A stretch of 64,000 nucleotides of DNA, taken from Brassica napus (Eukaryota; Streptophyta; Magnoliopsida; Brassicales; Brassicaceae). Positions 43,609-56,699 of the stretch are shown here, in pieces. The notes beneath the pieces were generated by a model. That model was not told the DNA's origin. It saw only the letters and a list, made by a program, of their open reading frames with translations, and ran no database searches. Positions within the stretch are counted from its first letter, which is position 1. Every line of letters starts with the position of its first letter. A program made the translations under genes and the position numbers. The stretch lies in contig NC_063448.1 of NCBI RefSeq assembly GCF_020379485.1, positions 18,437,726-18,501,725 of the forward strand. Direction: 5' to 3'.

Positions 43609-46244
43609 TTATGCAAATATATGTATAATGCAATGCATGAGACTCAAAATCATCAAAGCAAACGTGATCAAATACTTGGTACCTCCCCCAAACTTAAATG
43701 ACACAGTCTCTGTGTTGTCAAGGAGAGAGAGAGATACCCAAAAAGAGAAAACTAATATGCAAAAACGAAATGGTATATACAAGGGAAAGTAGTGGATTAC
43801 CTTCAATGGAGAATGAGTAGAGGGAGATGCTCCCTCCTCGTCGTCCTCAGGTGGTAACTCTTCAAGGTGCTCATCAGTAAGAGTGCCCATCTCTTCAATG
43901 TAGAAGGCTTGCCCGAACACAGTTGGTTTCTTCATTTTCTCCTTGATGTCAAAGTGGAGAACATGCCCTTTACCCAAATGGAGATCAATCGTGCCCTCTT
44001 TCACCTTAACAATTACTCCTGCTGTAGCTAAGAATGGCCTTCCAAGAATCAATGGGTCTTGAGCCTCCTCACCCATCTCAAGCACCACAAAATCTGTAGG
44101 TATCTCATACCTTCCAATCTTCACAGGTAGGTCCTCTAAGATGCCCACAGGGTACTTCACTGAACGATCAGCTAACACCAGAGAGAGTTTACACTTCTTG
44201 TACTGAGTGAATCCAAGCTTCTTTGCAACAGACAAAGGCATCACGCTGACACTAGCTCCCAAATCGCAGAGACATTTCTCAAATACCATAGGTCCAAGAG
44301 CACAAGGTAGTGTAAAGCATCCTGGATCCTCTAACTTCTCTGGAACATCAAGCCTTTGGATGATGGCACTGCACTCATGGGTAAGAATCATCATGCTTTC
44401 CATTTCCTTCTTCTTTGCAGCTACAACATCTTTCAGGAACTTGTTGTATTGAGGAATCAACATGAAAGCATCGATGATGGGCATTGCAACCTGAGCTTCA
44501 CTCATTTGCTTGTCAAACAAAGCCTTGTACTTCTCTAGCAGCTGCCTCTTGAATCTACCAGGGAATGGTAGTTTGGGTTCATAGGGAGGAGGAACAAAAG
44601 AATTCTCACTTGCTGGAGCAAGAACTTCACCATCCTTCACTGTTTTCTTCTCTTCCCCAACCTTTCCTTTACCCTTGGCTTCCACAATCTTCTCCAAGAT
44701 TTCATCATTGATTTTCTCATCAACAATCACCACTTCATCATCTAAGTTGATGGCCACCTCCTCACCTAGTTTCTCAGCATCCCTGGTGAGGGTTGTAGGA
44801 GGTAACTGCTTACCACTCCTAAGGGTGATAGCTTTGGCCTCCTTGGGGTTTTGGTCAGATTTTCATGGTAGAGATCCTTGCTGGCGAGTCTGGTGAGTGT
44901 TCATGGAAGCAAACTGATTCTCTAAATTCTTGACTGTAGAAGCAAGATGTGAGAACTTGTTGTTGAGCTCATTGTAGCTCCCATCAATCTTGGAATGAAG
45001 GTTTTCAACTCATATCCAACATGCTTCTCACTTCTAGTCTGAGACTCCAAGATTTGTTTCAGCAGGGTGTCAGTGCTGCTCTCTTGAGGAGCAGAGGAAC
45101 CAGATGAGGGGTTTTGCTGAGGTTGATAGCTGCCTTGCTGGTTGTTTCGAGGCGGATAACCACTCTGTTGGTTGTTGGGATAGGATTTCTGTTGGTAGTT
45201 GTTGTACTGAAAGTTGGGCTCTTTTTTGTACCAGCTACCATTGTTGTTGATGAAACACAGCTCTTCCTGACCTTCCAAACCCTCAACCTCATGGACAACA
45301 GGTGGTGTCTCTTGGCTTGGGTTACCAACAAAGTGCAGCTGCTCTTGTGTGGCTTTATCAGCAAGGAGGATGTCTATCTTATCCTGTAGAGCTTTCAACT
45401 CTTTCCTCGTCTGCTTATCATCTGTTCGACTGCTTCTGTCGTGGTCTCCACTGTAGACTGCATCACTCTTTACCATGTTGTCAACCAGCTCCTCTGCATC
45501 TTCCTCAGTTCTCCCCAAGAAGAACCCATTGCTAGCTGTATCCAGTCTGGCCCTGTACTTAGGAAGAGCACCACGGTAGAATGTGCTCAGCAAGCTCTCC
45601 TTAGAGAAACCATGGTGTGGGCATTGAGCTTGGTAGCCCTTGAATCTCTCCCAGGCTTCACTGAATCCTTCCAAGTTCTTCTGTTGGAAACTGGAGATCT
45701 CATTTCTCAGCTTAGCAGTTCTTGAGGATGAGAAGAATTTCTCCAAGAATGCTCTCTTGCACTCATCCCAAGTGGTGATAGAGTCGCTGGGTAGAGACTT
45801 CTCCCACTGACGTGCCTTATCCCCCAAAGAGAAAGGGAATAGCTTGAGCTTTAAAGCATCTTCGGACACACCATTGGTTTTTGACAACCCACAGTAGCTG
45901 TCGAACCTGTCCAAGTGATCAAATGGGTCCTCCAGAGCCAAGCCATGATACTTGTTGTTCTCGATCACGTTGAGGAGTCCTGACTTGACCTCAAAGTTGT
46001 TGGCTGCCACAGCTGGTGCTCGGATTCCGAATCTATGACCATGTATGTTGGGGCGGTCGTAAGTGCCAATGGGTCGAGCTGCCCGCGGTTGGTGTTCTGC
46101 CCCTTGCGGTGGATCTGCCATATCAATATCCAAGTGGGCCTGGTGTTCTTCTTCTCTTCTAGCTCTAGCACACTCCCTCTCAAAAGCTCTGATGTCTGCT
46201 ACTATTGGAACTAGGTTTGATGGACCCCTGCTCCTCAAGTTCAT
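43609..46244 (-). pseudogene. Gypsy gag-protease gene, one frameshift and one stop
   Basis: Gag starts best at 46244 (MNLRSRGPSNLVPIVADI); the 24 codons before it are leader. It has the retrotransposon gag domain (LKLFPFSLGDKARQWEKSLP, TTWDECKRAFLEKFF, RNEISSFQQ, GFSEAWERFKGYQAQCPHHG) and a Gln/Asn/Tyr-rich tail. The frame breaks in an A-run at about 45008 (one base short) and a TGA stands at 44865-44863; the original frame resumes to 44757. The protease has the active-site motif CDLGASVSVMP (DLGA, usual in Athila/Tat) and the flap-side ILGRPFLATAG. After about 43800 the frame runs into noncoding spacer, and no RT follows. Confidence 0.9.
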
Positions 46245-46357
46245 ACACCTGAAAGTGAAAGGTAGGTGAAGAAGAAGAATCAGTAACAAAACAAAATTAA
46301 AATGACTTAGTCTCAAGCAAGTGACTAAATCTCAATGTTTAAATCTACTCAGAATTT

Positions 46358-46370
46358 GGCAACGGCGCCA
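46358..46370 (-). promoter_or_regulatory. Primer-binding site, tRNA-Asp type
   Basis: On the minus strand TGGCGCCGTTGCC, three bases inside the 5' LTR. It matches the 3' end of plant tRNA-Asp over 13 bases, including the CCA complement, which would prime minus-strand DNA synthesis. Confidence 0.85.
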
Positions 46371-46373
46371 ATT

Positions 46374-47792
<1,419 letters not shown>

Positions 47793-47797
47793 ATTCA
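47793..47797. repeat. Target-site duplication ATTCA, right copy
   Basis: Exact repeat of 40863-40867 after the right LTR. Confidence 0.93.
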
Positions 47798-48250
47798 TCA
47801 CACCAAATATTAAAATAATATGTTTTATTAATTTCTATTTAATTATAGATACATTAGTTTTAATTAGTTTTAACTTATAGCTAGATGAATATATCATTAT
47901 ATTTTAACCATCTTTAGTTACGTGTTATAGAGCCATTCTAATGAGACACCAAAACACCAAAATGCATTATGCATTACTTTGACTAATAAAACTAATCGAA
48001 ATGTTGCTGAAGATGAATCTGGAAGTTGACTCCTTGTCGTGATCAACAAGTGATTGTCACTTATCGTAATGTTTCCCTCCCAGTCTCTAACGTGGCCCGT
48101 AAATGTTCCATTATTTCACTTGATTCTCATGTATTGTGTGATGAAGACTCTAAATGGTTCAAAGGGTTAGACTCAAGCCGGATATCCAAGACATGTGAGA
48201 GGCACGTGTGGTCATTAGTCTCTCAGCCAATCAAAAGAGGGTTCTCCATT
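47798..48250. other. Intergenic; right half of the dispersed CACCAAA repeat
   Basis: TCACACCAAATATTAAAATA joins the repeat seen left of the gypsy element. A 60-bp block AACCATCTTTAGTTAC... at about 47905 repeats 40703 in direct orientation, with about 270 bp between the copies once the gypsy insertion is discounted. No gene. Confidence 0.5.
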
Positions 48251-48300
48251 AGTATATACGTATTGTTTTTTTTTTTTGTAACACAGTATATACGTATTGT
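48251..48300. repeat. Sixteen-base direct repeat around a tiny poly-T insert
   Basis: AGTATATACGTATTGT at 48251-48266 is repeated exactly at 48285-48300, with 18 bases between (11 T then GTAACAC). This looks like a target duplication around an extremely 5'-truncated retroposed tail inserted on the minus strand. Confidence 0.75.
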
Positions 48301-48314
48301 ATCTTCTTCTTCTT

Positions 48315-49373
48315 CTTCTTTTTTTTTTTGGTAAAATGTTAATATTATACCATTTTTGATTTTCCACAATGTTGATTTCAACTTATTACACAAAACAGTA
48401 ACTAAAACACCAGAACATGAAACAAACTGAGAGAACTTCAAGGAGGTCTGTAAGTGGAAAAATAGAATTGGAGCAAGGACGGCTGGGCTGACGACCTTGT
48501 TGGAAGAGACAACATCCGATCCCTAAGCAGCCGGTCCACAGAAAGATGCAGGACTGATGTTGGGGAGGATACTGAAGTGAAGATGCGCGCATTTCTTTCC
48601 TTCCAAATGACATAGATGATGGACTGGAAGAGAAGCTTTGCGAGAGTGGAGGCGTTGTAGTTGGAACGGTGCGGAGGTGATAGAATCCAAGCTGCTGCAG
48701 CGTGCAAGTCTGATGGCGGATTGGACCAAATTTGGGAGGCAAAAGCATTCCAGATCACTGAAGAGTAACTGCATTCAAAGAAAAGATGGTGGTGTGTTTC
48801 CATAGCAGAGGAACAGAGCACACACTCCCCTGTAACGTTCATACCCCAGCGTAACAACCTGTCTTTAGTAGGCAGACGCCTTAACAAAGCCAGCCAAGCC
48901 ATGAACGAGTTCCTGGGAATACGTTCCTTGAACCATATTGCTTTATGCCAGTAGACTGTGGCAGCATGCTCTCGAAGGTTCTCCCAAGTGACTTTGGAGG
49001 AAAACGCAGAGCCAAAAGTGTCATTGGACTTACGCCATTGAAAAATGTCTGGTCCATTTGATGGAGCTGGCGGCTCTACTGCATTGATTGCTGTCTGGAT
49101 CTCTTGAATTTCAGGTGACCTTGCAGGTGGTAGGTGCCATGCCCCATCCCTTGTTGCATCACCAACAGAAGCACTCTTTCTCAGCCTCATACTCCGAGGA
49201 CCGCTCTCTCCTGAAACCTCAATTAGAGGTCCTAGAGATGTCCATGAATCATACCAGAAACTCGCAGAAGCTCCATCACCAATTACACACTTCATATAGT
49301 GGGACAGTATAGGTCGCAGTTGCAGCATGCTTCTAATTGTAGCAGAGAAGCGCGTTGAGTCTGGTGTTTGAGA
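48315..49373 (-). mobile_element. 5'-truncated LINE (L1-type) retrotransposon
   Basis: The minus-strand frame from 49373 to 48438 (296 codons from the first Met at 49328) is open. It encodes the C-terminal zf-RVT zinc-binding domain of plant LINE polyproteins: WHKAIWFKERIPRNSFMAWL, LPTKDRLLRWGM, CVLCSSAMETHHHLFFEC, WKERNARIF. An A-tail lies at about 48330-48319. A 14-base repeat ATCTTCTTCTTCTT at 48301-48314 and 49374-49387 is a plausible target duplication. Endonuclease and reverse transcriptase domains are missing through 5' truncation, so it cannot move. Confidence 0.87.
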
Positions 49374-49387
49374 ATCTTCTTCTTCTT

Positions 49388-50360
49388 TGTCAGAGAGAGT
49401 TCGAGAATCTTCTACGAGAGTTGTAACAGAAAGAAGAGAGGGGTAGAGAGAGAGAGAGAGATACGATTAAGATAGAGAAAGCTTGAGAGAGTTAGGTGAT
49501 TGTAAAGACTCTTTATTCATAAACACATATTTACGGAATTTCCGGAAATCTCGGGTCCGGCGAGTATAGCGGCTTCTCCACATTGGAGGAGTGCGGTGAA
49601 CACCGGGTAAACAATCTTGTGTGTCTCTTTCGTTTTCCTTTCGTTCTTGATTGATTGTGCTTAGATCGATCTCCGAGTAGATTCTTGATAGGAATCGCAC
49701 AGACACAATACATGTCCAAAACCACGAAAAGTCTACGTTGAATTCCATTAAACCGAGAATTACTAAAGTGAAGGCCACTTTGCTCCCCATGAAAAACACG
49801 TGTACGGTGATACACTGGAGACACCAACTTTCGATCAAATATGACGTACGCCCCTCCGTTAAATAAACCGACGACATCAATGAAAAAATAATCCATTTCA
49901 CGGCATCATCCGTGAGATATTTGTGTCTCTGAGATATTCCATTGGTTCCTTTAATATTCAATCCCAGCCAATCTATTGTATTCATCAATACCCCATGTAT
50001 ATTGTTGACCGGAGAACATCTATTCTGAATTTCATAAAGCCGTAGATTATTATGGTAACAACTTTGAGGCCTCGAGGAAACCACAGCATAGTGATACACT
50101 AGAAACAGCAACTTCCATTTTGAAAAATGGTAACTACTCCCATTTAGATTATTATGGTAACAACTTGTATACATTGGAAAATGTCCGGCCATGGCGGCTT
50201 AAGATACCGTTTTGACAATTGAAAGCCATGAAAATCATCGGATAAAACCAAAAGAGACAGAACACTGCGACCCAAGGACAACAGACGGATGCTGTCATCA
50301 GTTCAGCTATCAGTTCGTGCCAGAAAAGAACACTCCCGAAAGGAGACAAGCACCACACCA
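49388..50360 (-). other. Unidentified repeat-like region with a long open frame
   Basis: The minus-strand frame 50192-49467 is open for 241 codons but has no domain I recognise, is rich in Tyr/Ser/Phe, and is interrupted by nothing. The region contains a 20-base repeat AGATTATTATGGTAACAACT at about 50044 and 50145. Its end carries purine-rich sequence with AGAGAGAGAGAG. I suspect an LTR or untranslated portion of an unidentified retroelement and not a gene. Confidence 0.4.
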
Positions 50361-51900
50361 ATGTTGGTCAAATAATTGAGTTCCTAAGTACGTTAAGTTT
50401 GTTAAGTTTTATGTATTAAGAGTCGTAATATGTTATTAAGTTAGTTATTCATTTAGAGTCATGAGAAAGAAGAGACGCAATGCTTAGGAAGAGACACAAC
50501 TTTTGTCTTGTTCCTTTTTACTGTTTCGAGTCTATTTAAGGTATTGTCATTGTCCTGTAAACAAAAACAATCATTTCTCACACAATAAAACTTAAAGATT
50601 GTCTTTATTAAAGAGAGCACCGTGATATTTAATTATAGATAGATTAGTCTTTAATTAGTTTTAACTTTTAACTTATAGTTAAATGAATATAACATAATAT
50701 TTTTTCGTTTTATTTGTATTTCCACTTTACTAAAAACACTAATTTTTTAATTGTTTTTATTTTATTTCATAATATAACTAAATGATTATTATCAATTACA
50801 TTAACTCGTAACAAAATAAAAATGTTTTTATTTATGTATAAAACTAAAAATTTTGACTAATATTTTAAATAAAATAAATAAATAAGTATACAAATTAACT
50901 GAAAATAACATATATAAATAAACAGAAATATAAAATTATCAAATTTTAATAAATAAATAAAAATAAATGTGATAAATATAATTAGTCAATTATAAAAATA
51001 ATGTATTAAATTACGAAAACTTAAAAAGTTAATAATATAAAATATTGTTATGGTGTAGAATTTGGTACAATGGTTGGAAATAAATAAAGTTTAATACCAA
51101 AACACCAAATTTGGTGTAATTTAAACACTAAATTTGGTGTTATCGTTGGTGATGCCCTACATGTTTTAGATGACTTAGATGACTACTAGCATATTAATCA
51201 AACCTTCATCATAGTTTACGTCAATTTTCACTTATACCTTTTTTTGAGAACCACTTGTGCTTTCTGGTAAGAGATAAATTATATTATTTGTATGATAAAA
51301 TCAATTCAAAATTATTTGTAGAAATTTTTAATCCAATGAATATTGCATCATAACAATGAAGAGAATATTTATAACTCTTATTACTAAATATATATACACA
51401 ATATGCAATCAGTATAATTTAAAGAAAGAATAATGTTATAACCACAAATAGCAATTTAATATGCAATCAGTATATTATATTCTTTGAATCTATTGCGACT
51501 GTTTCAATTTTATGATTTTCACAAGGAATCGACAATATAAACTACGAGACCGAATACTGGAAAGAAGTGGGTAGCAATAAAGGAAAACTTTTTCATTCCT
51601 CTTGGCCAGGATGTTCACTCGTCATGCCCTTCTTTGCCTCCTCCATTAAGTTAGCTTTTCATGACAAGATACAAGAATCGATAAATCAAATAACTAAGAT
51701 CACAAACATATTGATGAACTCATTGTTAGTTTCTTTCTTCTTATTTTATTTATGTAGTCTCTCTTTTAACAAAGAGAAATATAATTAAACATAATCTTTT
51801 CAATTTAAAAGACGTGTTGATTGATATGTTTATTTACCAGTTGCTACAGCTCATTTTATATCTATAACCAAATTTACATATCTTAAAGAATGATTTCCAA
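50361..51900. other. Intergenic; possible solo-LTR-like start and a dispersed repeat copy
   Basis: 50361 begins TGTTGGTCAAATAATTGAG with a later TATTTAAGG, which looks LTR-like, but no matching mate or target duplication was found. From about 50630 to 51160 lies a second copy of the dispersed repeat: TTTAATTATAGATAGATTAG near its start and CACCAAATTTGGTGTAAT near its end. 51180-51900 is AT-rich with no gene. Confidence 0.45.
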
Positions 51901-54417
51901 TCTATATTATAATAGATGAGTTTTTGCTCACTCATCAGCGCGCCACGTCAACGTTTTGTGGGCCCCACTTTTAAAAAGTGTGAAAAATGTCAAGTCTATG
52001 GCTCGAACCCGGGTTATTGAGATATAAACACCAACATTTATACCACGAAACTAAATGATACTTTGTACATTGATGGTCGAACCTAATATATATTTATGAA
52101 GGTCAGAAGCTCTTGCTTCTTCGGCTTCCTCTGAGGGTCGGGCCTACAAGTACGTTATGGGTTTCATTTTTAAATGAGATTCATCACGTTATATGAAAAA
52201 AAAGCTCAAGTTTGCAACAATTATAGTTTTCTCATATTGTAAATTGTTGTCGTTTAACATGAGTTTGAGTTCTTTTCTTCACTGTCTCAAACAAGTCTGA
52301 GTTACAGAGTTGCACCATGTGTCTGTTCGTAATCTATTTTTTCACCGGTGAACTCTTCATGTCCACATCTTAAATCGGTTGATAATAAATGTTCATGATT
52401 TGTAGCCCCTATATAAACCCTATATATATGATTCTAATCTTTGATGAACTCAATCTGCATCTCCACAAAACTCATTGATTCCTCTTAGATTTAACCAACT
52501 TCTAGAAAATGTTTCTCTCTGCCTCTCCAATTCGTCAAACCGGCATCTCGGCGTCCATCACTCAACCTTCGAATCTCTCCGTCTTGGTCGTAGTAGTCAG
52601 AGCATAGCCTCTGGCTTCCTCGCTTCTGGGATTCCCTGAACTTCAAGAAAGACAGGGAGTTTGTGGGAATCACGGTTCTCTTCTTTGATGAAAAGGTAAG
52701 TTAATCTTCGATCTATAACACTTATTTAACATAATTGTTTTAATTTATTTCCTGATTCTTTGTTGAATAATATTATTTGCAGATTCTGTGATTCATTGGT
52801 TTACTCCCATCGAACATGCTAATCATTATATGCCATCTTTGAAAGCTGGTTCCATTGTGAAAGTCGATCGTTTTGAGGTTTCTAGGTGCTCAAGCATGTA
52901 CAAGATAACTGATCATCCATTCCTCATTCGTTTCATCTCACTAACCATTATTGATGAAGTCATCACGGGTGCTCCTGAGATCAATCTTCAGTCAAGATTA
53001 GACTGTTCGACAATCTCCAAGTGATTGCGAACACAAACCTAGAACTTCCAGGTATATTATCATATTGCATCTGGGTTTATATTATGTTTTGATATCATAA
53101 CTGATATTTAAACTCACAGATGTGGTTGGGAAAATATGTTTTGTCCAGGGCTTTGGCCTCACCAAAGAAACAACTCGAGTCGTTATCCGTCTCCTCATTG
53201 ATCCGTAAGAAACAATCAACACATAATTCCCTTTATATTACTGTCTATATTGTGCTAACGTCAATAATCAAAAATATTTCATACCCAAGATTTGTGGTCG
53301 TCTATTTATCTCCCTTACTTATCAATATAATTTTACACAAATCTTTATTTTACTGTTTAAAAGAAACCACAATAACCCAAACAATCAAAACACCAAAAAC
53401 TAGAATCTCAAAAAAGACGAATCATTAATGATCACCTCTCTTTTTGTCTAATCTTACAAATAAACTTCAAAACAAATATACCAAATCAATCAACTCAACT
53501 AAAACTCAACGACACATATATTGAGCCAGCTAAACAAATATAAACTACACGGCCAAATATTTAACAATTTACAAACTTACTTTCACATATGCTTACAAAG
53601 AAGACGAAGACGACAACCAAGATCAGTGAAATTACCTAAACAAAAAAAACAGAGTAAGTTACAAAATCTGATAAATACAACTAACAATGATTTGTGTTTA
53701 CATATTACCCACCAAATAAAAGAGAAACAAATACAGCCACACCAGAAGATACAAGAGATAATCCCAACAGACACAAAGGTGGCAACACCATCTCCACCTG
53801 CTCACTCCTCTTGTCTTATAAAAATAGCTTATATGCTCAATGTCTAATTGTCTTCTTATGAGAAATATATATATTCGTTTAAAATCCATTAAGACCCAAA
53901 TACCAATTGTCACTCATTTTATAGTTATTTCTACAAGTCTTCATATATTTGTTTTAAAGGTCCAGTAAAAACAACAAGTTTAAAAGTAAAAAAACATATA
54001 ACCAACATAATAAGAATAAAAAAAAATATTACTTAATACACACAACTTACACAACTAAACTGGTGAAAAAATATCCAGAAACAAAAGGTAATCTCAACAA
54101 CCTTAATATAATTTATGTAATCTCAATAGTACAAGTAACAAATTAAAAAGGCAAACAAACAATAAGTCTCAGTGACACAGCAAGCAACAACACGAACTAT
54201 ATCAATCACATTACTAATACAGTTTAGTCATTCATGAGTGGAGAACATTGCATACACAGTACATCATCAAAACTCTAACCCTATAACAATAAAAAACTTA
54301 AAAAACAATGATCAACCCAAAACACAAAATTCACAGCTACAATAACCCTAACAAATATTGAGATGAAACAAGAAATATGTCTACAACTCCGCGCTTGCGC
54401 GGGGGCAATGCCCCTAG
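51901..54417 (+). mobile_element. Non-autonomous Helitron, 2,517 bp
   Basis: It starts TCTATATTATAATAGATGAG directly after an A (51900) and ends CTAG directly before a T (54418), the expected A/T insertion site without duplication. The subterminal hairpin CCGCGCTTGCGCGG (54389-54402) stands 11 bases before the CTAG end. There is no Rep/helicase, but decayed RPA-like exons are present. The remainder is AT-rich filler. Confidence 0.88.
52509..53210 (+). pseudogene. RPA70-like (OB-fold) gene fragment carried by the Helitron
   Basis: Exon-like pieces: about 52509-52695 ending VGITVLFFDEK before a GTAAGT donor; 52785-53024 reading HWFTPIEHANHYMPSLKAGS, VKVDRFEVSRCSSMYKITDHP, TGAPEINLQ; and about 53120-53206 reading VGKICFVQGFGLTKETTRVV. 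These match replication protein A DNA-binding subunit-like proteins (DUF223 type) common in crucifer Helitrons. Frames do not join: a stop or shift occurs in exon 1 (near 52604), at the start of exon 2 and after 53024. Non-functional. Confidence 0.75.
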
Positions 54418-54806
54418 TATGGTTAATACCTTCTTTGTGTTATTTTATTTGAAGACTTGGTATTTAATGCACTTCATGTAAAATTATGTTTTTGATTTCA
54501 ATAATTAAAAAGTTGACTATAAGGACACAGTCAACATAGTTTTTATAAATAATGTACTACTATTCGAGGAAAAGAAAATATCTCTTGCAGATCATAAAAA
54601 CCTTGCTTTCAGAGAGAAAGAAAAAAACATAAAAAACCAACAAATCTGGTTGCTTCAGTACCAATTTTAAATACATAGAATTTTATGGCAGAGGAAGCAA
54701 TGAAACAGTTTTGCTACAACGTACAAGAGTTAAAAAACGATTTGTTAACTAAGGAATGAATTGGAACGTTCCTGTGGATATGTCTACAATCTACGCAATT
54801 AATTAT
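54418..54806. other. Intergenic between Helitron and MULE
   Basis: AT-rich, no gene. Ends with ATTAATTAT (54798-54806), the left target duplication of the MULE. Confidence 0.6.
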
Positions 54807-55309
54807 GGGCTATTTGCAAAATTGACTCAAAACTCAAAGTCAAACCTAAAACTGAACCATGTTTTTATTTTGGATTTCTTTTGTCATATTCACCCCACAA
54901 GTTCATATTATTCACGAAAATACTATTAGTTTTTTTTCTTTTCGAAAATGGTCTTTTTACTCTCTCAACCTCATCATCTTCAAGTATTTACAAGATTGTC
55001 ATTGACGTCTTACACCAACCACCATGAGCAACCAATTTGAAGCTCTTAATGCACCTCAAATCGATTGAAACTCTTTCTTTCTTAATTCTTATGAACTAAA
55101 AACAATCTCTTTCACTTTTTCTCCATATTCATCCAAAACCAAGATTTTGATTCTAAAAATTCTATGGTTCATAGAGCCATTGAAACTTATGATTCTTGGT
55201 GGGTCACTTTTGTTTGAGAGTTTGGGTGCTTGGAGAAGACTTTTGTGTGCTAAATAAGTTATTTCACTGGTTGAAACTATGAAATTAATTTTTTTTTCCA
55301 GATTTTTTA

Positions 55310-56080
55310 GTCCAGACGACTTCTGGGTAAGTCTTCTGGCTGCAGACGACTTACATGGAAGTCTTCTGGTCAATGCAGATGTTAGTTTTGCAATTGACTT
55401 TTAAATGTATTTTTCTAGACGACTTACATGGAAGTCGTCCATCTTTGTTTGTTAAAAAAAAAATTCGAGACGACTTCCATGTAAGTCGTCTCAGGTTAGT
55501 TTTACAATTGAAAAATAAAACAAAAAAAAATATTTTTTTCTAGACGACTTACATGGAAGTCATCCATCAGACGACTTACACGAAAGTCGTCCATGACTTT
55601 ATTCCGAGATTCTGGTCAAGCCTTGCTTATCTTGGACGACTTCCATGTAAGTCGTGACTTCCATGTAAGTCGTCGGACGGATGACTTCCATGTAAGTCGT
55701 CGGACGGATGACTTCCGTGTAAGTCGTCTAGAAAAAAAGAATATTTTTTGTCTTATTTTTCAATTGCAAAACTAACCTGAGACGACTTACATGGAAGTCG
55801 TCTAGGTATAACAAAATATTGATTATTTAATTTTCTATTGGAGGACTTATGTGTAAGTCGTCTAGGAAAAGTCAAATTTCTGACACAATCCGGTCAAATG
55901 CAAAACTAACCTGTTTTCCCTAGACGACTTTAATGGAAGTCGTCTCAAATTGTTTTTAACAAACAAAGATGGACGACTTCCATGTAAGTCGTCTAGGTTA
56001 AAAATCAATTGCAAAACTAACCTAAATGGATGACTTTCTAGAAGTCTACCAGACGACCTCCGTGGAAGTCGTCTTTGTCA
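55310..56080. repeat. Array of GACGACTTACATGGAAGTCGTC palindromes
   Basis: More than a dozen copies of a 20-24-base palindrome (arms GACGACTT and AAGTCGTC, centre ACATGG, CCATGT or variants), spaced irregularly by about 10-70 bases. Between them recur CAATTGCAAAACTAACCT and AAACAAAGATGGACGAC. Further copies lie at 56700-56860, 57270-57360, 57780-57860, 57917-57940 and 58310-58380. Short frames through this array (for example 55593-55775) are repeat translations, not genes. Confidence 0.92.
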
Positions 56081-56699
56081 ATGTTTAATAAACTTTCATT
56101 TTCTCTAAAACTATAAAGACTTTTAAATTTTTTTTTGTTAATTCATTTATATTAGTCAATATTGGGGCTACTGAATGAAATTTATTATTTAATTGGTGAT
56201 ATTTATGAGGTTACCAACATTCCTGCTTAGTAAAGTTTCTAACTAATTGAAAAGACGTCTGTGGAAGTCTTTTACGTTAGTTTTTGTAAATTTGTTAAGT
56301 AATTTTAAGATATGTTTATTTAATTTTCAAAAGTGTTAAGTAACTTCAAGAATATCAAGTAACATGGTTTAATGTGTCTTCTTAGATCATAAGATATACT
56401 TTTTACTTATGTATCTAATGGAAGTGTTCTATCTTTGAACTTATGTAATGTTTTATCTTTTGTGAATTTGACTAAGTTTTATTGAGAATTCTTCTCCCTT
56501 AGTTGTAATAAATTTGCTTAATTTTTTTTGTGTTATTGTGTTTTGATATTGAAGTTGTATCAATAACTTCAAATTTTTTCATTAATATCTCTTCAAATTT
56601 GCAAAACAAAGTCACAACTAAAGGAGTACACATACAAATCACAAAACAGACCACAAACAAAACTATTATAGATCATTCCTCTGCAAAGACAAGCTTAGA

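Noticed and set aside
49467..50192. A 241-codon host gene on the minus strand
   Set aside because: No recognisable domain, odd amino-acid make-up, internal short duplication and a retroelement-like setting; more likely an untranslated repeat region.
50361..50619. A solo LTR starting TGTTGGTC
   Set aside because: No flanking duplication and no second copy in the window; the CA end is arbitrary.
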